DNA from: Bruticola sp004554425
GTDB lineage: Bacteria; Vulcanimicrobiota; Xenobia; Xenobiales; Xenobiaceae
Reading direction: 5' to 3'
Length of the DNA stretch: 26,943 nucleotides
NCBI GenBank assembly: GCA_958366945.1
Contig: CATXCY010000039.1
Span: 1-26,943 of the forward strand
Below the pieces are notes generated by a model. The model was not told where the DNA came from and did not search any database. It saw only the letters and a list, made by a program, of their open reading frames with translations. Position numbers and translations under genes: made by a program. Every line of letters starts with the position of its first letter. Position 1 is the first letter of the stretch. Shown here one piece after another: positions 15,987 to 24,128 of this stretch.

Positions 15987-16334
15987 CTAGCGGTGCATTT
16001 TCCAGCCACCAATAGCTCCAGCAGTAAAACCAGCCATTGAAGATGAGAGTTGGGAAGCTAAATTATTGACTAATTCTCCGGCAGCTTTGGTACCACTTTC
16101 TATTGAGCAACAAACTGCTCCCCAATTGACAGTTATAAAGCCAGCGTGAGCTAAAAGAGCCATAAGAAGAATAATAGATCCCAAAACCAAAAGAGCGGCT
16201 CTGAGAGCAGCTTTGAGCGAATATCCCACAGCCAAACCGGCTACAGTACCTCCGCTCAATTGCAATAAACAAGCTTGCCAAGGAAAAACTGCTGCGGCAG
16301 TACCTGCTCCAGCAGCCATAGTCATTTCATCCAT
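15987..16334 (-). CDS. FUN14 domain membrane protein
   Basis: The 115-residue product has the FUN14 core: the glycine-rich LSGGTVAGLAVGYSLKAALR, a long hydrophobic segment (LLVLGSIILLMALLAHAGF) and then ITVNWGAV. A further glycine/alanine-rich hydrophobic segment ends the protein near AGFTAGAIGG. Eukaryotic FUN14 proteins are mitochondrial outer-membrane mitophagy factors; prokaryotic members have no established role. I chose ATG 16334 because AGGTGG stands eight bases upstream; the frame also opens at GTG codons four residues earlier, inside that site. It follows a short terminator of the upstream exported-protein gene. Confidence 0.75.
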   Translation of the reverse strand: MDEMTMAAGAGTAAAVFPWQACLLQLSGGTVAGLAVGYSLKAALRAALLVLGSIILLMALLAHAGFITVNWGAVCCSIESGTKAAGELVNNLASQLSSSMAGFTAGAIGGWKMHR

Positions 16335-16348
16335 AATTGTCACCACCT

Positions 16349-16374
16349 AAAAAAGCAGGCCCAATGGAACCTGC
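16349..16374 (-). terminator. Short intrinsic terminator after the exported basic protein gene
   Basis: On the minus strand GCAGG and CCTGC pair around a 10-base loop and are followed by T6. It lies about 90 bases past the stop at 16467 and directly before the FUN14 ribosome site, so it may attenuate rather than fully separate the two genes. Confidence 0.6.
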
Positions 16375-16466
16375 CCACAGAAATTTAAGAAATATACCTC
16401 AACAAGCAACGAACAATCATCTTATTAAGATTCGTCACTTGAAGTTGTTACTTTTTATCTGCTTTA

Positions 16467-17000
16467 TTATCTTTCTGTTTTCTTATCTTTAGCCTTATCT
16501 AGGTGAACGGGACGTCCGTTTACAGTGATCTCTGTGGACTTTCCTCCCGTAACTTCCACATTGCTGTTACGCACCGGTCCGGACGGAAGTTCTTTAACTC
16601 TGCGCCCAGGGCGATTCTCAAACATAACAGAATTGATTGAGCCTCCATCACCGAATTGGGGGGCATTTCCTCCCCTGGCATTCCAGTAGCCATCCTCCGA
16701 ATCGATAAAATCGACTTGAGTATCATGCCCCTCACGTTCCTGGGCCATTTTATTACGCTGCCGTTTGGATGTAAAGTTCTTGCGCTCCTTGCGTTCTTTT
16801 CCGGAATCTTTGCTTGTTTTTGGAGTATTTTCGCCACGTTGGGCCAGCAATTGAACTTCATCGTTAAGACTGGTAGCATAAGCGTACTGTACCTCGGAAG
16901 AAGGCGAATAAGCCTTAGCTTCGCTGTATCTGACAGCGCTACACAAAGTTCCTGTTGCAGCGAATACGACTCCCCAGATAAATAACTTTTGCTTTAGCAT
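16467..17000 (-). CDS. Exported small basic protein of unknown function
   Basis: The 177-residue product starts MLKQKLFIWGVVFAATGT, a signal peptide likely cleaved after EAKA near residue 30. A hydrophilic region rich in Lys, Arg, Glu, Ser and Asn follows (KERKERKNF, KRQRNKMAQ) with little predicted globular structure. The C-terminal third has several Gly/Asn/Val turns (GGNAPQFGDGG, NVEVTGGKSTEITVNGRPV), which could be beta-rich. I do not recognise a family. GGAG lies 15 bases before the chosen ATG, longer than ideal. The frame extends 16 codons upstream, but that part would spoil the signal peptide. It heads a minus-strand run of membrane-protein genes. Confidence 0.6.
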   Translation of the reverse strand: MLKQKLFIWGVVFAATGTLCSAVRYSEAKAYSPSSEVQYAYATSLNDEVQLLAQRGENTPKTSKDSGKERKERKNFTSKRQRNKMAQEREGHDTQVDFIDSEDGYWNARGGNAPQFGDGGSINSVMFENRPGRRVKELPSGPVRNSNVEVTGGKSTEITVNGRPVHLDKAKDKKTER

Positions 17001-17318
17001 AACGTTGTTTATATTCTCCTTCACAAAGCAGCCTAAAATACGAAACAATTTCCTTATCGGCCAATTATATTTTCCTTCAACTTTAAACCGATAAACTTGC
17101 CAAAAGGCTATTTCCGCACTGACGGTTTCTTCCCTTTGCCAAGCCGTTTACCGTTCTAATAGTTTGTTAAAATTAAACCTACCTAAGCTTGCGGCAGGAA
17201 TCATTGGTTAATTTCCCAAAAGCTGCGGAGCGCAGTCGCTGGTTAGGCGTCAACGCGCCTTCTAAATTATGTTGGCCCTTTCAAGTCGTGCCACAAACTT
17301 TACTACGTCGGAGGCACA
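17001..17318. other. Divergent intergenic region before pepA
   Basis: These 318 bases separate the minus-strand exported-protein gene from pepA and must hold both promoters, although I find no convincing -35/-10 pair. The pepA leader has two small GC-rich hairpins (CTGCG/CGCAG at 17223-17235 and GGCG/CGCC just after) and ends in the GGAGG ribosome site of pepA. Confidence 0.5.
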
Positions 17319-18821
17319 ATGTTTATAAAACCGATAGCCACTCCCTTTAACGAGTGGAAAGCAGATTTGCTGGTACTCATTTTAGATAAGAACGAGAAGT
17401 TTTTTGATATCGAAGATGAAAAGATAAAAAACCAAGTAGAAGCTTTACAAGCTGAATACGACAGCAATAATCGCAGCGGTTCTTACTTATTCTTCGAGCC
17501 CAGCCAGAGCGAAAATATCGGCACCATTCTCGCTTATTACACCGGAGATTACAAAGGCTTCAGCACCGCAGAAGTTGTCAAAATTTGCGTAGCTAACGCC
17601 ATTAAGTACGCCTCCGAAGCAAAACGCTATAACGTGCTTTTTGCTTTAAATAGCCCTATGGGTCTCCAGTATGTGGGCAAAGCCACCGAAGCTGCCGGCA
17701 TGGCCTTGTGGTCTTTCGACAGATACAAAAAAGATAAAAAAGACATCTCTGAAAAGATGACCGTCTCTTTTGCTGTCAGTGAATATCAGCCTGCCGAACG
17801 TGCTTTAGCTGAAGGCTTAGTCTTAGCCAATTGCGTCAACATGGCTAGAAATCTTTGCTGCGAGCCCGGCGACGTTATAAATCCTCAAACTCTCTGCGCT
17901 ATGGGCAAAGAATTAGCTGAAGAGTTTGATTATGATTTTATAGAGTACGATGAGCCGCGCTTAAAAGAAGAAGGTTTCAATGGTCACCTTAAAGTTGGTA
18001 GCGGTTCTCAGTATCCTCCTTGCATGTTTGCTATCACTTATGATCCTCAAAAAGGCAAGAAGGAAGAAAACGGTGAGTCTATTCCCCACTTTGCTATGGT
18101 TGGCAAAGGGCTCACTTTTGACTCCGGCGGCATTAGCATTAAGCCTGCGTCTAGAATGCACGAAATGAAAGGCGACATGGCCGGCGCAGCTGCCGTTTTG
18201 GCTACTATGAGAGCTTTGGGTACTCTTCGCCCCAACATTAAAGTTACAGCTATTATTTGCAGCGCCGAAAATATGCCCGATGCCAAAGCTCAGCGCCCTG
18301 GCGACATTGTCATGTATAAGAACGGCAAATCAGTTCATGTAGAAAATACCGATGCTGAAGGACGCTTAGTTCTGGCCGATGGCCTTATTTTAGCTGGAGA
18401 GCTGGGCGCTACTCACATTATCGACATTTGCACTCTTACCGGAGCTTGCGTTCGTGCCTTAGGTGAGTCTTTCACCGGCATTATGGGCAATAATCGCTCA
18501 TTGGTTAACGCTATAACCTTTGCCGGCGGAGTTCAGGGCGAATCTTATTGGAAGTTGCCTCTTCCTTTGGAGTATAAAGAAATGCTCGACACACCTTTTG
18601 CCGATTTGAACAATGTAGGCGGCCCCACTGCTGGAGCTATTACAGCTGGACTTTTCTTAAAAGAGTTCGTACCCGAAACAGCCTCTTGGGCTCACTTGGA
18701 TATTGCCGGTCCGGCTTGGCGCAGCAAAGCTTGGAAATATTATCCCGCTGGTCCTACTGGTGTAGGCGTAAGAACGCTCACCGAATTGGCTTGGCACTGG
18801 GATGAGTACTTCAAAAAGTAA
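17319..18821 (+). CDS. pepA: Leucyl aminopeptidase (M17 family)
   Basis: This cytosolic two-metal aminopeptidase removes N-terminal residues from peptides during protein turnover and usually forms a hexamer. The 500-residue product has the variable N-terminal domain (about 1-165) and the catalytic domain with the M17 signature NTDAEGRL. Metal and catalytic residues are all present: Lys263 and Asp268 in VGKGLTFDSGG, Lys275, Asp286 in MKGDM, Asp345, Glu347 and Arg349. Length is typical. The ATG has GGAGG five bases upstream. It is followed by a hairpin terminator and then by the secreted propeller-like gene, which is a separate unit. Confidence 0.96.
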   Translation: MFIKPIATPFNEWKADLLVLILDKNEKFFDIEDEKIKNQVEALQAEYDSNNRSGSYLFFEPSQSENIGTILAYYTGDYKGFSTAEVVKICVANAIKYASEAKRYNVLFALNSPMGLQYVGKATEAAGMALWSFDRYKKDKKDISEKMTVSFAVSEYQPAERALAEGLVLANCVNMARNLCCEPGDVINPQTLCAMGKELAEEFDYDFIEYDEPRLKEEGFNGHLKVGSGSQYPPCMFAITYDPQKGKKEENGESIPHFAMVGKGLTFDSGGISIKPASRMHEMKGDMAGAAAVLATMRALGTLRPNIKVTAIICSAENMPDAKAQRPGDIVMYKNGKSVHVENTDAEGRLVLADGLILAGELGATHIIDICTLTGACVRALGESFTGIMGNNRSLVNAITFAGGVQGESYWKLPLPLEYKEMLDTPFADLNNVGGPTAGAITAGLFLKEFVPETASWAHLDIAGPAWRSKAWKYYPAGPTGVGVRTLTELAWHWDEYFKK

Positions 18822-18842
18822 GCATTAGTTTTCGCTAGAGTG

Positions 18843-18885
18843 TAAGGGCACTGGGCTTCGTCGGCTTAGTGCCCTTATATATTTT
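18843..18885 (+). terminator. Probable terminator after pepA
   Basis: TAAGGGCACT (18843-18852) pairs perfectly with AGTGCCCTTA (18868-18877) around a 15-base loop. The following TATATATTTT is a poor but usable U-tract. It lies 22 bases past the stop. Confidence 0.65.
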
Positions 18886-19034
18886 GGGTATAAGTATTTT
18901 ATTATAACCCACCTAAAAATCACTAGGATATTTCTTTGGGATAACAAAATATATACATTGATATGTTTTCTCATTAGAGTTGAACTTAAGTTTTTTGAAA
19001 ACACTCTTTTTTGAGATGGAGGATATAATCGACC

Positions 19035-20174
19035 ATGATGAACAAATTTGCCGCTGGTCTGATTACCGGTGCTTGCATATTGTCCTTAGCTGCCGGTCAA
19101 GCTTTTGCTGAAGATCGTTTAGATAACCAAAAGCTTAGAGCCAATGATATGGGGGCAAGCAATCTTTACACGACATTAAACGGCTTTAGCCATAAAGGTG
19201 ATTTCGTTTATTTTACCCAAAGGAACCCCAATATAGAGCAAGTTCGTCAGGGCTATGTGATGGAATTGGTTGTGATTCCTATTGCTAATGGTAGATTTAG
19301 CAAAGACAAAATTAGGCATATTCCTTTAGGAAAACCCGTCACCAATATAGACTTTACTATGCTCACTCCTGATCAGAAGGACATGATCATTGTTACTCGT
19401 TCCGGAGCCACTTTTGCCAAGTTAAATATGGAAACTGGCAAGTTGGAAACTCTCATGGAGCACGAAGACGGTAAGCCTGGTTTCCGTGCTAATCCGGAGA
19501 TCGTACGTGCTATCGAAAATAAGATGTTCGTCAAGGGCTACTTTTACGATGGTGAGAGCTTCTCAGATGTAGACTGCACAGCTACTTTAGATCCCAATCA
19601 AAAGGGTGTTTTAGCTTTTGATCGCGTTTATGATGTAGAGCTTCAAGAAGCCAAGTTAAAACCGCAAAACATAGTATTTAATAATACTGATTGCGCTTTT
19701 TATGTTGCCCAGGATCGTAAAAACAATAAGCCTTATGGCAATTACAAACTTTACGTTTGGAATCCTCCGACATTTAAAGAGCCCACTCAATTTGATGAGT
19801 GTAAGGAGTTTGTCTCTTTCTGGGGTTCAACCAGCCGTATGGCTTATACTGTTCAAAAGCCCAATAATCTTTACCAGTTAGCTATATATGACGCTAAAAC
19901 TCAGAAAAAGACTATTATCGCCGACGATACAGAAGATGCTTACAAAAACATCTTCCTGTCTGAAGATGGTAGCACCGTACTTTGCACCGACACCAAAAAC
20001 CGTGTTGGCAGAGCCACTTACTATTATGCCGACGAATCTACTGGTTGGAAATTGAGACCTACTGCCGATATCGGTAACAAGACCGTTCGCTTTGGTGTCA
20101 CCCGTTTATCCGATGATGGCAGTTACTTTGTAGTTTATAGTGAACGTGGACTCAGTTTATACAAAACTAAATAA
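19035..20174 (+). CDS. Secreted TolB/WD40-like beta-propeller protein
   Basis: Residues 1-26 form a classical signal peptide ending AAGQAFA before EDRL. The mature protein of about 350 residues has repeated short beta motifs with hydrophobic-aromatic strands and Asp/Asn turns, such as LTPDQKDMIIV, LSEDGSTVLCT and LSDDGSYFVV. Each SxDGxxxxx strand is typical of TolB and WD40-like propeller blades. No catalytic motif is evident, so a binding or scaffolding role outside the inner membrane is likely. A GGAGG lies about 12 bases before the first ATG, and a second ATG follows immediately. The family is not recognised more precisely. It has its own terminator, shared with the convergent lytR. Confidence 0.65.
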   Translation: MMNKFAAGLITGACILSLAAGQAFAEDRLDNQKLRANDMGASNLYTTLNGFSHKGDFVYFTQRNPNIEQVRQGYVMELVVIPIANGRFSKDKIRHIPLGKPVTNIDFTMLTPDQKDMIIVTRSGATFAKLNMETGKLETLMEHEDGKPGFRANPEIVRAIENKMFVKGYFYDGESFSDVDCTATLDPNQKGVLAFDRVYDVELQEAKLKPQNIVFNNTDCAFYVAQDRKNNKPYGNYKLYVWNPPTFKEPTQFDECKEFVSFWGSTSRMAYTVQKPNNLYQLAIYDAKTQKKTIIADDTEDAYKNIFLSEDGSTVLCTDTKNRVGRATYYYADESTGWKLRPTADIGNKTVRFGVTRLSDDGSYFVVYSERGLSLYKTK

Positions 20175-20208
20175 GTAAGTTTTAGCTTTTGCTACCTAGT
20201 TAAACAAA

Positions 20209-20254
20209 AACGGCTTCCACAAAAAATGTGGAAGCCGTTCTTGTTTGTTTTTTT
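20209..20254. terminator. Bidirectional terminator between the propeller gene and lytR
   Basis: A perfect 13-bp stem (20209-20221 with 20227-20239) closes on an A5 loop. T-rich sequence follows on the plus strand (T7 at 20248-20254), and the A run before the stem serves the minus strand. It lies between two convergent stops. Confidence 0.88.
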
Positions 20255-20275
20255 GAAGCTAAGTGCAACTAATTG

Positions 20276-22162
20276 TTAGTAGCTATCCGAACTGGAAGGA
20301 ACAGGAGGAACCTCTACCTCTTCAGGTAAGGGAGCACTATAGTCCTCTGCTGGAGGCAAAGGAGCTTGTTCTACAATGCTACTTTCAACAGTTTCAGTAC
20401 TTTCTGGAGCTACATATTCTTCAGGTGCAGCTAAAGGAGTTGACTCTTCAGCATGAGGCTGCTCTTCCGCAGTAGAGCCAAATTCGCGATTAGAATTGCT
20501 AACAGTACCGTCACTATTTACTTGTGGATAGCTACTACCATCGTTGTAGGAGCTATCGTAATTAGAATCAGCTCCAGAATAGCTTTCAGTGCCTGAAGAA
20601 GAGTAAGCTGGTTCCTCAGTATGGCTTGGAGCATATTCTTGATAATAGCGATTATCGCTCTTGGGACTCTTATAAGAATTACCAGAATCGTAACTGCCGC
20701 AATTAACTCTATCTTCACCTACTAAAATAGTAACATCCGCTTTACGCTTATCGTAGGGCAGTTGTTCTACTTCATAATAGCATCCTAATAAGAGAGACTC
20801 TAAGCAATTACGCATAGCCGCACTGTTCAAATGATCGACAATAGTGGTAACTTCACAACTTTCTTTCGCTTTGCCAACATTGACAACGCGGAATCCTTCC
20901 TTGGAAAGATACTCAGCTATGCGTCCTTCTAAGCCTTCCTCACTGCTGCCATTAAGAACTTCAATACGAACATCTTCACGTTGCAAGGAAGAAGGATCTT
21001 TGAGCAATTCCAAAACAGTCTTTTCGTTCATAGGAGCGTAAGGAATAATGCAACTCATACCGTTGATATCGGTATCGTCTCCTACAATAACACCAGTCTT
21101 CATACGCTTGCGATCAAAATCTTTATAAAGATAGGTAAGATCGAGCATATCCATCAAGCTAAAATCAGTTTCGATATTATCTTTGACGGCTTTAACAATC
21201 GATTGTAAGCGCAAAACAACCATAGGATCTTTTAAACGCTTAATAACAGACATCATAACTTGCTGCTGACGACGGATACGACCGCGATCACTTTCGGCAT
21301 CCATACGGAAACGCGCATAACCGACAGCTTGATCACCACGCAGCAACTGTTCGCCAGCTTTTAAGTGGATATGCAAATTGCCCCAGTTGTCGTCATAATC
21401 CATATTTTTCTCAACATCGACAACTAAACCACCCAAAGCGTCGACCAATTGAGAAGCACCACTTACTTTAATAATTACGTAATGGTGAATAGGTACTCCC
21501 AAAAACTCGGAAACGACTTTGCGAGTTAACTTTATGCCTCCGTACATATAGGCGGCGTTAATCTTGTCATATCCGTAATCGTCGCCCAAATAGACATAAC
21601 AATCACGAGGAATAGATACAACATTTAAAGTCTGACCTTTGGCATCGATACTTACCACAAACATAGTATCGGAGCGGGCCCCTTTAGTGTAGGCAATACC
21701 GCGCGAGTCTCGGTTATAATCGATGCCTAAGCATAAAACATTCATGCGCTCGCTACCTTTAAAAGCGCGTTCTCCAGAGTGACCACTTATGGTGCTAAGC
21801 GCTTCAGAAATAAATCCAGCCGATCCCTCTTTACCGTTTTGCACTGTATTAAGATAAAACAATGCCACTATCAAGAGTAAGATCCCGACAAAAACTGCTA
21901 TGGTGGAAAAAAGTATCAAACGAAAATACTTAGGCTGTCGTCTGAACCAAGATTTCTTCTTACTCATCTCGTCATTATCACAATCATTTTCTTCTGTGTC
22001 AGCGGACAGATCAGCCTCATTTACCTTTGCTTCTTGCAAAGGCTCTTGTTCCTGATCAGCAGTGTCTCCCTTATCTTCAAATCGACGATAAGCTCCGGGA
22101 AAAAGCGTTTGTTTTTCTTGTGCAGAAGGTTCAGTGTTCTGATTCTTATTGAAGTCACTCAT
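20276..22162 (-). CDS. LytR-CpsA-Psr family protein with LytR_C domain
   Basis: LCP proteins transfer undecaprenyl-linked glycopolymers to peptidoglycan or another acceptor. In the 628-residue product, an acidic cytoplasmic head (1-70) precedes one membrane span (about 83-104). The LCP domain (about 138-310) keeps the pyrophosphate-binding residues: Arg163 and Asp165 (ARSDT), Arg186 and Asp187 (SIPRD), Lys200 (YDKIN), Arg284 (YARFR) and the Arg293-298 cluster. A LytR_C domain (about 397-482) follows with VRIEVLNGS. The last 145 residues are a Ser/Tyr/Glu then Pro-rich tail with no evident fold. I chose ATG 22162 because the frame only opens further to a TTG; no strong ribosome site is seen for either. 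Extracytoplasmic action is expected. Confidence 0.92.
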   Translation of the reverse strand: MSDFNKNQNTEPSAQEKQTLFPGAYRRFEDKGDTADQEQEPLQEAKVNEADLSADTEENDCDNDEMSKKKSWFRRQPKYFRLILFSTIAVFVGILLLIVALFYLNTVQNGKEGSAGFISEALSTISGHSGERAFKGSERMNVLCLGIDYNRDSRGIAYTKGARSDTMFVVSIDAKGQTLNVVSIPRDCYVYLGDDYGYDKINAAYMYGGIKLTRKVVSEFLGVPIHHYVIIKVSGASQLVDALGGLVVDVEKNMDYDDNWGNLHIHLKAGEQLLRGDQAVGYARFRMDAESDRGRIRRQQQVMMSVIKRLKDPMVVLRLQSIVKAVKDNIETDFSLMDMLDLTYLYKDFDRKRMKTGVIVGDDTDINGMSCIIPYAPMNEKTVLELLKDPSSLQREDVRIEVLNGSSEEGLEGRIAEYLSKEGFRVVNVGKAKESCEVTTIVDHLNSAAMRNCLESLLLGCYYEVEQLPYDKRKADVTILVGEDRVNCGSYDSGNSYKSPKSDNRYYQEYAPSHTEEPAYSSSGTESYSGADSNYDSSYNDGSSYPQVNSDGTVSNSNREFGSTAEEQPHAEESTPLAAPEEYVAPESTETVESSIVEQAPLPPAEDYSAPLPEEVEVPPVPSSSDSY

Positions 22163-22369
22163 AGTAAAACTGATCAGTCCTAAATTAGGCAATTATATCC
22201 AAACTTTTTCAAATAGCTTGGTGGAAAGAGCACGGAACGTCGAAGACTGCTGGCCTATCCCCAAAATCCGCCCGATCGTTCTATAGACAAGACAAAAACT
22301 CTTGCCTAAAGTAAAAATTTAAGGCAATATAGCCAATGTTATTAAGTTGAACAAGGAAAGAAGTAAATA

Positions 22370-23185
22370 ATGTCCAGACGTCCTCTCGGTCAGCACTTTT
22401 TAGCCGATCGCAATATTATTGCCAAAATTATAGAAGCAGCCGATCTTCATGAAGACGACAATATCTTGGAAATAGGTCCCGGCCGCGGAGCTATCACCTT
22501 AGAAATGGTCAAAAAAGTTCGCTTGGTGAAAGCTATAGAAGTAGATGAAGAACTGGCTGATAAATTGCCCTCTCTGCCCAACTTGCAAGTAGTGCGTCAG
22601 GATTTTTTAAAACTCAATTTGCCTGAAGCTTTGCAAATTGACAGCTCGTCTACCAATGGCACCACAAAAAAGTGGAAAGTCGTAGCCAATCTTCCCTACT
22701 ACATTACTACCCCGATTATTGAAAAATTGCTTATAGACGGAAGCCCCCATATAGATCGTATGATTATTATGATCCAAAAAGAAGTGGCTGACCGCATTCA
22801 GAGCTTAGCTTGTCGCGACAGCAGCGCTTTAAGTTACTTCGTCGGCTACCATGCCAAAGCGAAAACTCTATTCAATGTAAAGCCAGGCTCTTTCAATCCT
22901 CCACCACAGGTAGACTCTAGTGTAATGGCCTTAGATATTTACCCAACTCCGCCAGTACAAGCTCCAGTCAAGCTTTTCTTAACTTTAACTAGAGCCTCTT
23001 TTAATGTGAGACGCAAAACCTTGCGCAAGTCGCTCAAAGGAGTAGCTGCTTCTATGAAAGCCGATTTGGAAAAAGCCTTTGTCCAAGCACGTTTGACGGG
23101 AAGTGAACGTCCCGAAGAGCTGACTTTGCAGCAATTTTCCGATTTAGCTATAGCTTTGCAAAAAACAATCGATCAACAAGCTTAA
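22370..23185 (+). CDS. rsmA: 16S rRNA (adenine1518-N6/adenine1519-N6)-dimethyltransferase
   Basis: RsmA (KsgA) dimethylates two adjacent adenines at the 3' end of 16S rRNA late in small-subunit assembly, using S-adenosylmethionine. The 271-residue product starts with the family N-terminus RRPLGQHFLADRNI. It has the SAM-binding motif EIGPGRGA (34-41), acidic Glu57 of motif II, and the catalytic motif NLPYY (107-111). The C-terminal helical domain carries RASFNVRRKTLRKSL. Length is standard. AGGAAAGAAG lies upstream of the ATG. The gene is divergent from lytR and convergent with the exbD pair, with no obvious terminator in the 30-base gap. Confidence 0.97.
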   Translation: MSRRPLGQHFLADRNIIAKIIEAADLHEDDNILEIGPGRGAITLEMVKKVRLVKAIEVDEELADKLPSLPNLQVVRQDFLKLNLPEALQIDSSSTNGTTKKWKVVANLPYYITTPIIEKLLIDGSPHIDRMIIMIQKEVADRIQSLACRDSSALSYFVGYHAKAKTLFNVKPGSFNPPPQVDSSVMALDIYPTPPVQAPVKLFLTLTRASFNVRRKTLRKSLKGVAASMKADLEKAFVQARLTGSERPEELTLQQFSDLAIALQKTIDQQA

Positions 23186-23215
23186 TAAGTGAACGACAGA
23201 GCTGCCGCCACAAAC

Positions 23216-23644
23216 TTATTCAGCCACCAACACGACTTTTTCCAAGCCGGCTTGCTTGGCGGCATCAATAGCCATAACTACCGTTCCGTAGGGAGTTTTG
23301 CCAGCGGCTCTTACGGCAGCTTTGTCTGTACCTTTTTTAGTTTGATACAATTTCAAACGCGATACTAAAGAAGTGTGAGGAACTGGCTTTGTCTCTTCTT
23401 GTACATAGATATGGCTTTTTTCATCTATGCTCATAACTACAGTATCGTTGACAACTTTAAGATTGGCTTGAGCTGAGCCCAGAGGCAAATTCATATTAAA
23501 AGCTGTTTGGGTCGCAGCCGTAGCCGTGACTAAGAAGATAATCAGCAAAACTAAAAGGACATCGGTTAAGGGAGTAATATTTATATCTCCCATTACTCCA
23601 GATTGCTCATCTTCATAAAGCCGAAATCTGCGTTTTTTAGCCAC
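23216..23644 (-). CDS. exbD: ExbD/TolR-family biopolymer transport protein (second copy)
   Basis: This 142-residue protein has a short basic cytoplasmic start, one membrane helix with the conserved proton-conducting Asp in INITPLTDVLLVLLIIFL, and a periplasmic domain ending in DAAKQAGLEKVVLVAE. It is typical of ExbD/TolR. The GTG start follows the stop codon of the upstream exbD without a single spacer base, so translation is probably coupled; a GGAGG lies 11 bases upstream. With the neighbouring exbB it would form a stator complex that uses proton flow to energise an envelope partner. No tonB, tolA or receptor gene is in the window, so the partner is unknown. The periplasmic part differs clearly from the first copy. 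Confidence 0.9.
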   Translation of the reverse strand: MAKKRRFRLYEDEQSGVMGDINITPLTDVLLVLLIIFLVTATAATQTAFNMNLPLGSAQANLKVVNDTVVMSIDEKSHIYVQEETKPVPHTSLVSRLKLYQTKKGTDKAAVRAAGKTPYGTVVMAIDAAKQAGLEKVVLVAE

Positions 23645-24118
23645 TTATTTCTTAGCCTCCGTGACGGTTACGGTCTTTATTTTCGGAGCATCCGATTTAT
23701 CTTTGCTTTCATATTTGGTAGCCAAAGCAATATCGGTAAGACCAGCTTGCCTAGCTTCATGCATAGCGGTTATGATATGGAGATAGTCGGCCTTTTCATC
23801 GCCGTTGATAATAACTCTATTGGTGTGTTTCTCTTCACCTAGTTTTTTTAACATAGGGCGGAGTTCTTTTTTCTGACACTTAACATTGCCTATATAGGTG
23901 GAACCGTCAGCAGTTATATCGACGACAATACTGATATTTTCCGCTTTTTCCTTAGTGATAACCTCAGGAAGCTTAATATCATGAGAGGGGGCAGTTATAG
24001 AAGTACCGGTAATCAAGAAAATAATCAGCAACACCAGCAAAACATCGGTTAAGGGAGTGACATTAATATCACTAAATCCGCCACCCTGTTCACCCCTATT
24101 TTTTCGTCTTCCAATCAT
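23645..24118 (-). CDS. exbD: ExbD/TolR-family biopolymer transport protein (first copy)
   Basis: The 157-residue product has a basic, Gly-rich cytoplasmic start and the membrane helix INVTPLTDVLLVLLIIFL with the key Asp. The periplasmic domain includes a VVDITADGSTYIG strand and the family C-terminal motif MHEARQAGLTDIALATK. A Lys-rich tail of about 25 residues (ESKDKSDAPKIK) extends past the usual end. It starts 10 bases after exbB stops. Two ExbD paralogues behind one ExbB suggest a mixed stator or two alternative complexes. The membrane segments of the two paralogues are nearly identical, while their periplasmic parts have diverged. Confidence 0.92.
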   Translation of the reverse strand: MIGRRKNRGEQGGGFSDINVTPLTDVLLVLLIIFLITGTSITAPSHDIKLPEVITKEKAENISIVVDITADGSTYIGNVKCQKKELRPMLKKLGEEKHTNRVIINGDEKADYLHIITAMHEARQAGLTDIALATKYESKDKSDAPKIKTVTVTEAKK

Positions 24119-24128
24119 ATCAGCCTAT

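Noticed and set aside
17221..17270. GC-rich hairpins in the pepA leader as a structured regulatory RNA
   Set aside because: The stems are only 4-5 bp and not followed by a U-tract or any known riboswitch core.
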